Position numbers and translations under genes: made by a program
In this document: one piece after another, positions 1 through 8,613 of the stretch
Numbering within the stretch: position 1 is the stretch's first letter
Layout of the letters: each line of letters begins with the position of its first letter
Notes under the pieces: generated by a model
What the model saw: the letters and a program-made list of their open reading frames with translations, nothing else
The model's database searches: none
What the model was told of the DNA's origin: nothing
Source of the DNA: Mycolicibacterium mucogenicum DSM 44124
Lineage (GTDB): Bacteria > Actinomycetota > Actinomycetes > Mycobacteriales > Mycobacteriaceae
NCBI RefSeq assembly: GCF_005670685.2
Contig: NZ_CP062008.1
Span: forward strand, 2,294,001-2,358,000
Reading direction: 5' to 3'
DNA: 64,000 bases

Positions 1-186
1 GAAGCCGGGGAACTCGAGGATCAGGCAGCGGAAGTGTGCCGCGAACGTCGGCAGGACGCCGCGGAAGTTCCGCCAGCCCGTCACGCCCGGGCCCGAACCG
101 TGCAGAAACAGCACTACAGGGCCGCTGCCCTCGTCGTAATAACGCAGCGTTCCGCGCTCGGTCTGGACTTCCTTCAGCTCACTCAT
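1..186 (-). CDS. alpha/beta hydrolase, N-terminal fragment
   Basis: The gene starts at an ATG (186-184, minus strand) and runs off the left edge after 62 codons. The visible part has the opening strands of an alpha/beta hydrolase and the HGSGPG oxyanion-hole segment at residues 29-34, followed by a GWRNF stretch. This form is typical of hydrolases acting on C-C bonds of meta-cleavage products (HsaD/BphD type) and of related esterases. The catalytic Ser, Asp and His lie outside the window, so the reaction cannot be fixed. It is divergent from the CoA-transferase operon, with about 110 bp between the two starts. Confidence 0.75.
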   Translation of the reverse strand, partial: MSELKEVQTERGTLRYYDEGSGPVVLFLHGSGPGVTGWRNFRGVLPTFAAHFRCLILEFPGF

Positions 187-299
187 GCGTTCCAAATTAC
201 GGTGCGGATGTCACGCGGTCGCCACCACCTCCCGTCCGGCGGGACGCGTCGCGCCCGGGGGCGCCCCGTTGTGCTGCGAGCGGCCTTTATGGTGTCCAG

Positions 300-1502
300 A
301 TGACCGTGCCGGAGTCTGCGCGTCCACTGGCGGGCGTGCGCATCGTCGAAATCTCCAGTTTCGTCGCAGTGCCCCTGGCGGGGATGACGCTGGCGCAGCT
401 CGGCGCCGAGGTCATCCGGATCGATCCCATCGGCGGCGCCGCGGACTACCACCGCTGGCCGGTGACCGATGACGGCGAGAGCATCTACTGGGCGGGCCTG
501 AACAAGGGCAAGCGATCCGTCGCGGTGGACATGCGCTCACCGGAAGGTCAGGACCTGGTGACCCGGCTGATCGTCGACGCCGGGGTCTTCATCACCAATG
601 TGGCGGGCCGGCAATGGCATTCGTACGAGACCCTCTCCGCGCTGCGGTCCGACCTGATCCACGCCGAGGTGTCCGGCCGGGCCGACGGTGGTACGGCCGT
701 GGACTACACCGTCAACGCCGGGCTGGGCTTTCCGCTGGTCACCGGTCCGTCCGAGTTGCAGACTCCGGTGAACCACGTGCTGGCGGCCTGGGACGTGTCG
801 TGCGGCCTGTACCTGGCGCTGGCGGTGACGGCGGCGCTCCGCCACCGCGACAGCAGCGGCGAGGGCCAGCAGGTCAGCATCCCGCTGGAGAACGTCGCCC
901 TGGCGACGGCCGGGAATCTCAGCTTCCTGACCGAGGTGATGGTCAACGGGGTCGGCCGTGAACGCATCGGCAATTCGATCTTCGGGCAGTACGGGCAGCA
1001 GTTCGTCAGTGCCGACGGCGCCGCGTTCATGATCGTCGCGTTGACCGGACGCCATTTCCGCGATCTGGTCGAGGTCACCGGTACGACGAAAGCCGTTGCC
1101 GCGCTGTCGGAATCGCTCGGCGCCGACTTCACCGATGAGGGGCAGCGCTACCTGCACCGCGACGCGCTCACCGGTCTGTTCACCGTCTGGTTCTGTGCGC
1201 ACACCGCCGAGCAGATCACGGCGGCGTTGGGTGCGACGTCGATCCTGTGGGAGCGCTACCGCGACTTCAGCGAGGTGGCCGGGAGCCCCAAGGTGACCGC
1301 CAACCCGCTGTTCACCGAACTCGACCAGCCGCGCATCGGCCGCCACCTGGCGCCGGGCCTGCCGCTGCGGATCGACGGTGAGTATCCGCCCGCGCGACCG
1401 GCGCCGGCGCTCGGCGACGACACCACCGCCGTGCTGACCGAGCGGCTCGGGCTCACCGCAGCCGACGTCGCCGGGCTGACGGAAGCGGGGACCGTGGCAT
1501 GA
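300..1502 (+). CDS. CaiB/BaiF (family III) CoA-transferase
   Basis: A family III CoA-transferase of 400 aa, which moves coenzyme A between carboxylic acids. The N-terminus carries the usual LAGVRIVE nucleotide-fold start, then the NKGKRSVAVDM segment near residue 70. An Asp near residue 135 (in VDYTVNAG) is at the position expected for the catalytic aspartate. The frame is open further upstream, but homology begins at the ATG at 300, so the upstream part is not included. The stop overlaps the start of the thioesterase gene (ATGA), so the two are translationally coupled. The pair probably handles activation and release of an unidentified acyl group. Confidence 0.85.
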   Translation: MTVPESARPLAGVRIVEISSFVAVPLAGMTLAQLGAEVIRIDPIGGAADYHRWPVTDDGESIYWAGLNKGKRSVAVDMRSPEGQDLVTRLIVDAGVFITNVAGRQWHSYETLSALRSDLIHAEVSGRADGGTAVDYTVNAGLGFPLVTGPSELQTPVNHVLAAWDVSCGLYLALAVTAALRHRDSSGEGQQVSIPLENVALATAGNLSFLTEVMVNGVGRERIGNSIFGQYGQQFVSADGAAFMIVALTGRHFRDLVEVTGTTKAVAALSESLGADFTDEGQRYLHRDALTGLFTVWFCAHTAEQITAALGATSILWERYRDFSEVAGSPKVTANPLFTELDQPRIGRHLAPGLPLRIDGEYPPARPAPALGDDTTAVLTERLGLTAADVAGLTEAGTVA

Positions 1503-2299
1503 CCGTGCTGCCCGACTTGTTGGTGGTGTCACCCGGTGCCGGGCCCGATTTCTGGATTGGGGAGGCCGGGGGACCCGACGGCAAGCGGGCCTTCGGCGGC
1601 CTGCTGATGGCGCAGAGTCTGTCCGCCGCATGTCAGACGGTGAATCCGGAGATGCGCCCGACGGCCATGCACCTGCAGTACCTGCGTGGCGGAGAGGCCG
1701 GCGCGACCACGGACTACACGGTGGTCCGGGTGTACGACGGACGGACCGCGGCGGCGCGGCGGGTCGAGGCCTGCCAGGCCGGGCGGCTGCTGACCGTCGC
1801 GACGGTGTCCTTCTCGGTGGACCTGGCCGGCCCCGAACACGATGAAACACGGTCACTGCCAGAGGATCCCGAGCTGCTGCCGTTGACCGGGCCGCCGGGG
1901 CCGGCGCCCGCGGTGCCGCTGGACGAGATCGACATCCGGATCGTCGACGACCGGTCGCCGGGCGAGTTCGTCCGGCGCATGTGGTGGCGGGCCACGGTGC
2001 CGATGCCACCGGAACAGTTGCCGCACATGATGATTGCCTGCTACATCACCGACCTCTACGGGATCGACCCGGCGCTGCAGGTCCACGGACACTCCATGCA
2101 GGCACGCACCCACCGCAGCGGCACCACCGATTTCTCGATCTGGTTTCACCACCCGATCCGGGCCGATCACTGGAATCTGCTGGAATCGCTTTCGCCGGCC
2201 GCGGGCCGGGGCCGCGGTGTGATCACCGGGAGTCTGGTCGGCGCAGACGGAACCAGGGTCGCGACAATGGTGCAGGAAGGTCTGATCGCGGACCGGTAG
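1499..2299 (+). CDS. acyl-CoA thioesterase (TesB-like double hotdog)
   Basis: A 266-aa protein with the size and two-hotdog layout of TesB-type acyl-CoA thioesterases, which hydrolyse acyl-CoA to free acid and CoA in the cytosol. The first domain shows FGGLLMAQSL near residues 30-40; the second shows the TTDFSIWFHHP segment near residue 210, with the conserved Asp of the family. It overlaps the upstream CoA-transferase by 4 bp and is followed after about 40 bp by the IlvX-like gene, so the three form one operon. The substrate is not evident from the sequence. Confidence 0.8.
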   Translation: MTVLPDLLVVSPGAGPDFWIGEAGGPDGKRAFGGLLMAQSLSAACQTVNPEMRPTAMHLQYLRGGEAGATTDYTVVRVYDGRTAAARRVEACQAGRLLTVATVSFSVDLAGPEHDETRSLPEDPELLPLTGPPGPAPAVPLDEIDIRIVDDRSPGEFVRRMWWRATVPMPPEQLPHMMIACYITDLYGIDPALQVHGHSMQARTHRSGTTDFSIWFHHPIRADHWNLLESLSPAAGRGRGVITGSLVGADGTRVATMVQEGLIADR

Positions 2300-2339
2300 T
2301 ACCGTCGTCGGCAGGCTGGTGAAGAACCCTAGGAGAACG

Positions 2340-3902
2340 ATGAACGGCGCACAGGCACTGATCCGCACACTGGTCGACGCCGGCGTCGACGTCTGCTTCG
2401 GTAATCCCGGAACCAGCGAGATGCACTTCGTCGCGGCACTGGACTCCGTGCCCGAGATGCGTGGTGTGCTCTGCCTTTTCGAGGGCGTGGTCACCGGGGC
2501 CGCCGACGGTTATGCCCGCATGGCCGAGAAGCCGGCGGCCACCCTGCTGCATCTGGGCCCCGGACTCGGCAACGGTATCGCCAACCTGCACAACGCCCGC
2601 CGGGCCTATTCGCCGGTGGTCAACGTCGTCGGCGACCATGCGCTCGGCCACAAGAAGTACGACGCACCACTGGAATCCGATATCGACGCGATGGCGGGCA
2701 CGGTGTCGGGATGGGTGCGCCGGTGCGAGAAATTGGCCGACATCGCCAACGACGCGGTGGCCGCGATCGAGGCCGCGCAGCAGGGACAGGTGGCCACGCT
2801 GATCCTGCCGGCGGATGTGTCGTGGACCGAGGGCGCCGAGCCGGCGGCGGGGGAGCCGGCCACGAGCGCGGCGTCGTTCGACTACCGCGCCGGCGTCGAC
2901 CCCGACGAACACCAGCTGCTCGACGCCGGTCCCGAAGTCTTCGGCGCCGGCACCGTCCTGCTGCTGGGCAGCGCGGCCTGCCGGGAGCGCGGACTTCGTG
3001 CCGCGAGCCGGATCGCCGAGGCCACCGGAACCAAGGTATTGATCGAGACCTTCCCGGCCCGGCTCGAACGCGGCGCCGGCCGGCCCAACTTCGAACGCCT
3101 GGCGTATCTCGCCGAAGCCGCTCAGTTCCAGCTCACCGGCGCCGAGCACCTCGTGCTGGCCGGCGCCCGGTCCCCGGTGTCGTTCTTCGCCTACCCCGGC
3201 AAGGCGAGTGACCTGGTGCCGGCCGGCTGCCAGATACACACCGTGGGCAGCGACATCGTCGCGCGTCTGGAAGAACTGGCCGATTCGGTGGCGCCGGGTA
3301 CCGAGCCGGTGCTGACCGAGCTGAAAGTGCCGGAGCTGCCGACAGACTCGGCTCTGACGACGCAGAACTGGGTCGAGGTGGTGGCCGCGACGCTGCCCGA
3401 CGACGCGATCATCGTGGACGAGTCCAACACCAGCGGGTTCCTGCTGCCGCAGGCGACGATGAGCGCGCCGCGGCACGACCTGTTGACGTTGACCGGCGGC
3501 GCCATCGGGTTCGGATTGCCGAGTGCGGTCGGTGCCGCGGTGGCCCGCCCGGACCGTCCGGTGCTGTGTCTGCAGTCCGATGGCAGTGCGATGTACACGA
3601 TTTCGGCGTTGTGGACCATGGCGCACGAGCAGCTCGACGTGGTGACGGTCATCCTCAACAATGCCGCCTATGCGATCCTGCGCATGGAGCTGCAGCGCGT
3701 CGGGGCCGAGGCCAGTGGGCCGAAAGCCGCGGCGATGCTTGATCTCTCGGGCCCGACGACGGATTTCGCGGCGCTGGCGGCGGCCATGGGCGTGCCGTCG
3801 GCGAAGGCGACGACAACGGCGGAGTTGGCCGACCTGCTCCGCGTGGGCTACGCCACACCGGGGCCGTACCTGATCGACGCGGCGGTGCCGGCGCTGCTGT
3901 AG
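2340..3902 (+). CDS. ilvX: IlvX-like thiamine-diphosphate enzyme (acetolactate synthase large-subunit family)
   Basis: A 520-aa ThDP-dependent enzyme closely resembling mycobacterial IlvX in length and in its first residues (MNGAQALIRTLVDAGVDVCF). The activating Glu lies in FEGVVTGAADGYAR near residue 50. The C-terminal cofactor motif begins SDGSAM rather than the canonical GDG, and the NN that ends it is present. An AGGAG at 2331-2335 sets the start at the ATG 2340; the GTG at 2319 is less likely. True acetohydroxyacid synthase activity is doubtful for this branch; an oxalyl-CoA or benzoylformate decarboxylase-type reaction is possible and would fit the CoA-transferase upstream. Confidence 0.8.
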   Translation: MNGAQALIRTLVDAGVDVCFGNPGTSEMHFVAALDSVPEMRGVLCLFEGVVTGAADGYARMAEKPAATLLHLGPGLGNGIANLHNARRAYSPVVNVVGDHALGHKKYDAPLESDIDAMAGTVSGWVRRCEKLADIANDAVAAIEAAQQGQVATLILPADVSWTEGAEPAAGEPATSAASFDYRAGVDPDEHQLLDAGPEVFGAGTVLLLGSAACRERGLRAASRIAEATGTKVLIETFPARLERGAGRPNFERLAYLAEAAQFQLTGAEHLVLAGARSPVSFFAYPGKASDLVPAGCQIHTVGSDIVARLEELADSVAPGTEPVLTELKVPELPTDSALTTQNWVEVVAATLPDDAIIVDESNTSGFLLPQATMSAPRHDLLTLTGGAIGFGLPSAVGAAVARPDRPVLCLQSDGSAMYTISALWTMAHEQLDVVTVILNNAAYAILRMELQRVGAEASGPKAAAMLDLSGPTTDFAALAAAMGVPSAKATTTAELADLLRVGYATPGPYLIDAAVPALL

Positions 3903-3917
3903 GTGCCGGGCAAAGAA

Positions 3918-3948
3918 ATTCGGGGCCCCTCGGTGAGGGGCCCCGAAT
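3918..3948. terminator. bidirectional terminator hairpin
   Basis: A perfect 14-bp stem (arms 3918-3931 and 3935-3948) with a 3-nt loop lies 15 nt after the ilvX stop. It also lies just beyond the stop of the small secreted-peptide gene on the other strand, so it can serve both convergent transcripts. There is no clear U-tract on the plus strand. Confidence 0.8.
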
Positions 3949-3959
3949 CCTGTTGACGG

Positions 3960-4127
3960 TCAGCGGCTCTGGTGCACGCTGTTGTCCACCTGCGGCGCCT
4001 CGGCGCGCGGGTGGATGTCGTTGACCCAGTCGTGGTGGGAGATGTCCGCCGACGCCGGCGCGGCCAGTCCCAGCACCGCTGCTGCCAATCCGTTTGCCAC
4101 CAGTGCGGCGATTCCGAGCTTCTTCAT
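3960..4127 (-). CDS. small secreted peptide (55 aa), unknown function
   Basis: A short gene with a clear Shine-Dalgarno (aaggagttgggg) just before the ATG at 4127. The first 27 residues form a textbook signal peptide: MKK, a long Ala/Leu/Val core, then an APASA cleavage site. The predicted mature peptide is only 28 residues (DISHHDWVNDIHPRAEAPQV and eight more), with four His, several acidic residues and no Cys. It is convergent with ilvX across a strong terminator and has its own promoter region at 4128-4354. I do not recognise the family; many mycobacteria encode small secreted proteins of this kind. The spread of His suggests possible metal binding, which is only a guess. Confidence 0.75.
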   Translation of the reverse strand: MKKLGIAALVANGLAAAVLGLAAPASADISHHDWVNDIHPRAEAPQVDNSVHQSR

Positions 4128-4354
4128 TGTCCCCAACTCCTTGTATCTGAAGCTTTGATGCTCGGTTCAACGGGTGGAGGGCCGGCAGTATTTCTGTAGT
4201 TGGGCGTTGGCAGCAATTGATCGTTCTTCGGCAGTAATCAGTCTGTCGGCCGGTCCTGTGGATGAATCGCGCACTGTGCATAACTGTCTTCCGGACGCCG
4301 GATCCGGGGGTCTTCGTCTCGTGATCTGTCGGTGGCTCCGGCCACGGTGACGGC

Positions 4355-4729
4355 ATGAACACACCACCACGCATGACCCGCGCCGAGATCGGAGCGCTCG
4401 GTGAACAGCTCGCGGTCGACCACCTGGTCTCGCTGGGAATGACGGTCCTGACCCGGAACTGGCGCTGCCGGTGGGGTGAACTCGACGTCATCGCCACCGA
4501 AAGGGACCACAGTGCGGTGGTCTTCGTCGAGGTGAAGACCCGCACCACCACGGAGTTCGGCGGTGTCGAGGAAGCGGTGACGCCCGAGAAGGCCCGTCGG
4601 CTGCGTCGGTTGGCCAGCGTGTGGCTGGCTGAGCAGAACGCGCACTGGCCCGATGTGCGGATCGATGTGGTCGGCGTCCGGCTCGGTGGCCGGGAGCCGG
4701 AGCTGGTGCATCTGAGAGGTATCGGCTGA
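4355..4729 (+). CDS. yraN: YraN/UPF0102 family nuclease-fold protein
   Basis: A 124-aa protein of the UPF0102 family, which has a restriction-endonuclease-like fold. The conserved core is visible: GEQLAVDHL near residue 18, then GELDVIA and VFVEVKTR near residues 46-70, giving the E-x-D...E-x-K pattern of this fold. Its role in the cell is not established; the family is widely linked to DNA processing because it neighbours yifB and dprA, as it does here. Its stop overlaps the start of yifB by one base, so the three genes are one operon. Confidence 0.9.
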   Translation: MNTPPRMTRAEIGALGEQLAVDHLVSLGMTVLTRNWRCRWGELDVIATERDHSAVVFVEVKTRTTTEFGGVEEAVTPEKARRLRRLASVWLAEQNAHWPDVRIDVVGVRLGGREPELVHLRGIG

Positions 4730-6237
4730 TGGCGCTGGGACGGGCCTACTCGGTGGCCATCCGCGGCCTCGACGGCGTCATGGTGGAGATTGAGGCGGAC
4801 ATCACCTCGGGGCTGCCGGGGGTGCATCTGGTCGGCCTACCCGATGCGGCGCTGCAGGAGTCGCGGGACCGGGTCAGGGCCGCGATCACCAACTGCGGCA
4901 ACAGCTGGCCGATGTCGCGGCTGACTCTCGGGCTGTCGCCGGCCACGCTGCCGAAAGGTGGGTCGATGTATGACCTGGCGATCGCCGCGTCGGTGCTGTC
5001 GGCGCATCTGAAGACGCACTGGGGACGGCTGGACAAGACGGTCCTGCTGGGCGAACTGGCACTCGACGGTCGGGTGCGTCCGGTCAAGGGCGTGCTGCCT
5101 GCCGTCATGGCTGCCAAGCGGGAAGGGTGGCCGTCGGTGGTCGTGCCTGCCGAGAATCTGGCCGAAGCCAGTCTCGTCGACGGCATCGAGGTATGGGGCG
5201 TTCGCACGCTCGGACAGATGCAGGCGTGGCTCAATGGGAAGGCGCCGCTGGACGGGCGGGTCGACACGACGGCGCCGGCCGCCGACGACGGCGTCGACCT
5301 GGCCGACGTGGTCGGTCAGACCCAAGCTCGATGGGCAGTGGAGATCGCCGCCGCCGGCGCCCACCACCTGATGCTCACGGGGCCGCCGGGGATCGGCAAG
5401 ACGATGCTGGCCCAACGGCTCCCGGGGCTGCTGCCCGACCTGACCGAGGAGGAAGCGCTGGAGGTCACCGCCATCCATTCGGTGGTCGGGCTGCTCACCG
5501 GTGATACGCCGCTGATCACCCGCCCGCCGTTCGTGGCGCCGCATCACACGTCCAGTGTCTCGGCACTCGTCGGCGGTGGCTCCGGGATGGCACGCCCCGG
5601 CGCCATCAGCCGGTCGCATCGCGGCGTCCTGTTCCTCGACGAGTGCGCCGAGATCGGGACCAGCGTGCTCGAAGCCCTGCGGACCCCGTTGGAGGAAGGC
5701 AAGATTCGGCTGGCACGTCGTGACGGCGTGGCGTGCTATCCCGCTCGCTTCCAGTTGGTCCTCGCGGCGAATCCGTGCCCGTGCGCTCCGCCGAACCCGC
5801 GGGACTGTGTGTGCCCGTCAGCCGACCGGCGTCGGTATCTGGGCAAGCTCTCCGGGCCGCTGATGGACCGCGTCGATCTGCGTGTCGATATGCACCCTGT
5901 ACTCGCCGGCGCCTTCGGTGACCACGCCGCCGAATCCACCAGTGCTGTCCGTGCCCGCGTCGCCGCCGCCCGTGCGGCCGCCGCCGAGCGATGGCAGGAC
6001 GTCGGAGTCCGGACCAACGCCGAGGTACCAGGGCCCCTGCTGCGCCGCAGATTCCGGCTGAGCCGGGACGCCATGGAGCCGCTGCGCAAATCCCTCGATT
6101 CCGGCCGGTTGAGTATCCGCGGCGTTGACCGCACGTTGCGCGTCGCGTGGTCCCTGGCCGATCTGGCGGGCCGCGATGCGCCCAACCTCGAGGACGTCAG
6201 CACGGCATTGGGTTTCCGCGAGGGAGATGTCCGATGA
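4729..6237 (+). CDS. yifB: YifB/ComM family Mg-chelatase-like AAA+ ATPase
   Basis: A 502-aa protein with the standard layout of the YifB/ComM family: an N-terminal ChlI-like domain (LGRAYSVAIRGLDG), a central AAA+ ATPase and a C-terminal Mg-chelatase-like domain. The Walker A motif GPPGIGKT lies near residue 218 and the Walker B LFLDE near residue 302. A Cys-rich insert (CPCAPPNPRDCVC) near residue 347 is the usual one for the family. In transformable bacteria ComM is a helicase that drives branch migration during integration of transforming DNA. It sits between yraN and dprA, with 1-bp and 4-bp overlaps. Confidence 0.92.
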   Translation: MALGRAYSVAIRGLDGVMVEIEADITSGLPGVHLVGLPDAALQESRDRVRAAITNCGNSWPMSRLTLGLSPATLPKGGSMYDLAIAASVLSAHLKTHWGRLDKTVLLGELALDGRVRPVKGVLPAVMAAKREGWPSVVVPAENLAEASLVDGIEVWGVRTLGQMQAWLNGKAPLDGRVDTTAPAADDGVDLADVVGQTQARWAVEIAAAGAHHLMLTGPPGIGKTMLAQRLPGLLPDLTEEEALEVTAIHSVVGLLTGDTPLITRPPFVAPHHTSSVSALVGGGSGMARPGAISRSHRGVLFLDECAEIGTSVLEALRTPLEEGKIRLARRDGVACYPARFQLVLAANPCPCAPPNPRDCVCPSADRRRYLGKLSGPLMDRVDLRVDMHPVLAGAFGDHAAESTSAVRARVAAARAAAAERWQDVGVRTNAEVPGPLLRRRFRLSRDAMEPLRKSLDSGRLSIRGVDRTLRVAWSLADLAGRDAPNLEDVSTALGFREGDVR

Positions 6238-7367
6238 GTGCCGACGAGCAGGAACTGCGGGCGTGGGCGTATCTGTCGCGGGTGGCTGAACCGCCGTGCC
6301 CGAGGTTGACGGTATTGGTGGCCGATCACGGGCCGGTCGAGGTGGCAGACATGATCCGGCGCGGCCGCGAGGATTCGGACCTCACCGGCAGCGTCGCCGC
6401 GCGCCGTGAGGTTGATTGCGCGGCGCGGGATTTGGAGATTCTCGATCGCCGCGGTGGGCGGTTGATCACGCCCGACGACGATGAGTGGCCGTACCTGTCG
6501 TTCGTCGCGTTCGCGAACAAGGCGGTGTGGGAGCGGCCATCGGGTTACCCGCCCATGGTGTTGTGGGCGCTCGGCCCGGCCCGCCTCGATGAGATCGCCG
6601 AACGCGCTGCCGCGATCGTCGGCACCAGGGCGTGCACGGCGTACGGCGAACATGTCGCTGCCGAGATTGCAGCGGGCCTCGTCGAACGTGACGCCGCGGT
6701 GGTCTCTGGTGGCGCTTATGGCATCGACGGAGCGGCGCACCGCGCGGTGTTGGCGTCGGACGGCGTCACCATGGCAGTGCTTGCCGGGGGTATCGACGTG
6801 CCGTACCCGTCGGGGCATTCGGCGCTGCTGCACCGGGTGGCCACCTCGGGGCTGCTGCTCAGCGAGTATCCGCCGGGGGAGCGGCCGACCAGATACCGGT
6901 TCCTGACCCGAAACCGATTGGCGGCGGCGCTATCCGGGGCCACCGTGGTGGTTGAAGCTGGGCTGCGCAGCGGGGCGGCCAACACCGCGGCGTGGGCGAC
7001 CGCGATGGGCCGCAAGGTGTGTGCGGTGCCCGGCCCGGTGACGTCGGCCGCTTCGGCGGGATGCCACGTCCTCATCCGCAACGGTGCGGCCCTGGTCGAC
7101 CGGGCCGAGCAGGTCGTCGAATTGATCGGGCGGATAGGCGAACTGGCCGATGAACCCGAGCATCCAGAGACACCGCTCGATGACCTGACCCCGGACCAGC
7201 TTCAGGTGTACGAGGCGCTGCCGGCACGGGGCTTCCGCAGCCTCGAGCAGATCTCGGTCGGTGCGGCCCTGCCACCCGAACGTGTGCTCGGGCCGCTGGC
7301 GCTGCTGGAGATCAGCGGGCTGGTGGAGAAACAGGACGGACAGTGGCGGATCAGGAGGGCGGGATGA
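6234..7367 (+). CDS. dprA: DNA-processing protein DprA
   Basis: A 377-aa DprA/Smf protein, which binds single-stranded DNA and loads RecA. The central Rossmann-like domain carries GTRACTAYG (residues ~125-135), SGGAYGIDGAAHRA (~161-175) and the AGGIDVPYP segment. The C-terminal 70 residues form a winged-helix-like domain (LTPDQLQVYEALPARGFRS). The ATG at 6234 overlaps the yifB stop as ATGA; an in-frame upstream extension lies inside yifB and was rejected. Natural transformation is not generally established in this group, so its role may be general recombination. Confidence 0.92.
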   Translation: MSADEQELRAWAYLSRVAEPPCPRLTVLVADHGPVEVADMIRRGREDSDLTGSVAARREVDCAARDLEILDRRGGRLITPDDDEWPYLSFVAFANKAVWERPSGYPPMVLWALGPARLDEIAERAAAIVGTRACTAYGEHVAAEIAAGLVERDAAVVSGGAYGIDGAAHRAVLASDGVTMAVLAGGIDVPYPSGHSALLHRVATSGLLLSEYPPGERPTRYRFLTRNRLAAALSGATVVVEAGLRSGAANTAAWATAMGRKVCAVPGPVTSAASAGCHVLIRNGAALVDRAEQVVELIGRIGELADEPEHPETPLDDLTPDQLQVYEALPARGFRSLEQISVGAALPPERVLGPLALLEISGLVEKQDGQWRIRRAG

Positions 7368-7374
7368 GGTGCGA

Positions 7375-8565
7375 CTACGCGGCAATCAGCTTGAGCGGCA
7401 ATCGTTCATGGCGGCGGATGATGTTGTTGATCGCCCACCTGGGTGTACCGGTGAGCTCTATCCGGTCCACACGCTCGAGCAGCGCCCGCAACATCGCCGT
7501 CGTTTCCAAGCGGGCCAGGGCTTGTCCCGCGCACGCGTGCGCACCCTGTCCGAAACCGACGTGGCGGCCGGCGTCACGTCGGATGTCGAAAACCGTCGGG
7601 TTTTCCCATTCACGTTCGTCGCGGTTGGCGGAGGCATAGATCACCAGGACTCGTGCACCCGAACGGATTGACACTCCGGCGATTTCGGTCTGCTGCGCCG
7701 TGCACCGCGCGAAGGCGCGCAGCGGTGGCTCGTAGCGGACTATCTCGTTGACGGCGTTGGCCATGAGGCCGGGCTCGTCCTTGAGCAGTTGCCACTGGTC
7801 GGGGTGGCTGGCGAAGAGATACAACGCATTGGAGATCGCGCTCATGGTGGTATCGATCGACGGGGCGATGTAGTCGACGAGCAATGGCGGGCATTCGTCG
7901 TGTGCCAGTTGGCCTTCGTCTGCCGCGGTGAGCAGCTCGTCGGCCATGCTGCCCTCGATGACGTTGCGCTCGCGAACCACGCGCCGGGCGAACCGCAGCA
8001 TGAGCAGGGTGTTGGGCACCGCTTTGATCGCCTGCCAATTGAGTGGGCCGAGTACGTCGAATGTCGCTCCGGCCCAGGAAATCAGGTGGTCGCGTTGATC
8101 GCGCGGCCAACCGATGAGGTCGGGCACCACCGCCAGCGGTAGCGCGGCCGCGAGGTCGTTGACACCGTCGACATCGCCCTTGCCGAGCGCTGTTTCGACG
8201 ACGCCGCGGGCCGTGTCGTCGACGGTGTCACTGATGGCGCGCAGAGCACGTGGCAGCATGCGGTGCGCGACGCGCTTGCGGCGTTGTTCGTGCTCGACAC
8301 CGTCGCTGTTGAGCGTGGTGCCGCGCGACATGCGGTTGGTGATCGGGTTGAGCGCCACACCCTGGCCCGACAGAAAGGTCTTGTCGTCGCGCAGTACCGA
8401 TTTGCACTCGGTGTAGCGAGGCAACGCATATGCCCGCTGCTTCGCCAGCCATACCACCGGACCGAGGTCACGCATCCTCTGGTAGTGCGGGTAGGGGTCG
8501 GTGATGGCGTCGAGAGCATAGATGTCGGGTTTGTAGATCGGCAGGGCGGCGGGTGGGCGTCGCAT
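7375..8565 (-). CDS. cytochrome P450 (last gene of catabolic operon)
   Basis: A 396-aa bacterial P450. The haem-binding loop is FGQGAHACAG with the ligand Cys at about residue 345, and the K-helix ExxR is EIVRYEP. The I-helix reads APSIDTT, where the usual small residue pair before the acid-alcohol motif is replaced. The start is placed at the ATG 8565, because a GAGGAA lies five bases before it and the ATG five codons upstream has none. It is the last gene of the minus-strand operon, 48 bp after the amidohydrolase. No dedicated ferredoxin lies next to it. It ends 7 bp from the dprA stop, convergent. Confidence 0.88.
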   Translation of the reverse strand: MRRPPAALPIYKPDIYALDAITDPYPHYQRMRDLGPVVWLAKQRAYALPRYTECKSVLRDDKTFLSGQGVALNPITNRMSRGTTLNSDGVEHEQRRKRVAHRMLPRALRAISDTVDDTARGVVETALGKGDVDGVNDLAAALPLAVVPDLIGWPRDQRDHLISWAGATFDVLGPLNWQAIKAVPNTLLMLRFARRVVRERNVIEGSMADELLTAADEGQLAHDECPPLLVDYIAPSIDTTMSAISNALYLFASHPDQWQLLKDEPGLMANAVNEIVRYEPPLRAFARCTAQQTEIAGVSIRSGARVLVIYASANRDEREWENPTVFDIRRDAGRHVGFGQGAHACAGQALARLETTAMLRALLERVDRIELTGTPRWAINNIIRRHERLPLKLIAA

Positions 8566-8613
8566 TGACGTTCCTCTCATGATTTCGGCAGTGGACGATT
8601 GGGTGGTTGTTGC

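Noticed and set aside
36..299. Upstream extension of the CoA-transferase frame
   Set aside because: The extra 88 codons overlap the hydrolase gene on the other strand and show no family similarity; homology starts at 300.
537..2009. Long open frame (490 codons) antisense to the CoA-transferase and thioesterase
   Set aside because: Arg/Pro/Gly-rich translation with no recognisable motif, lying over two well-supported genes; a product of high GC content.
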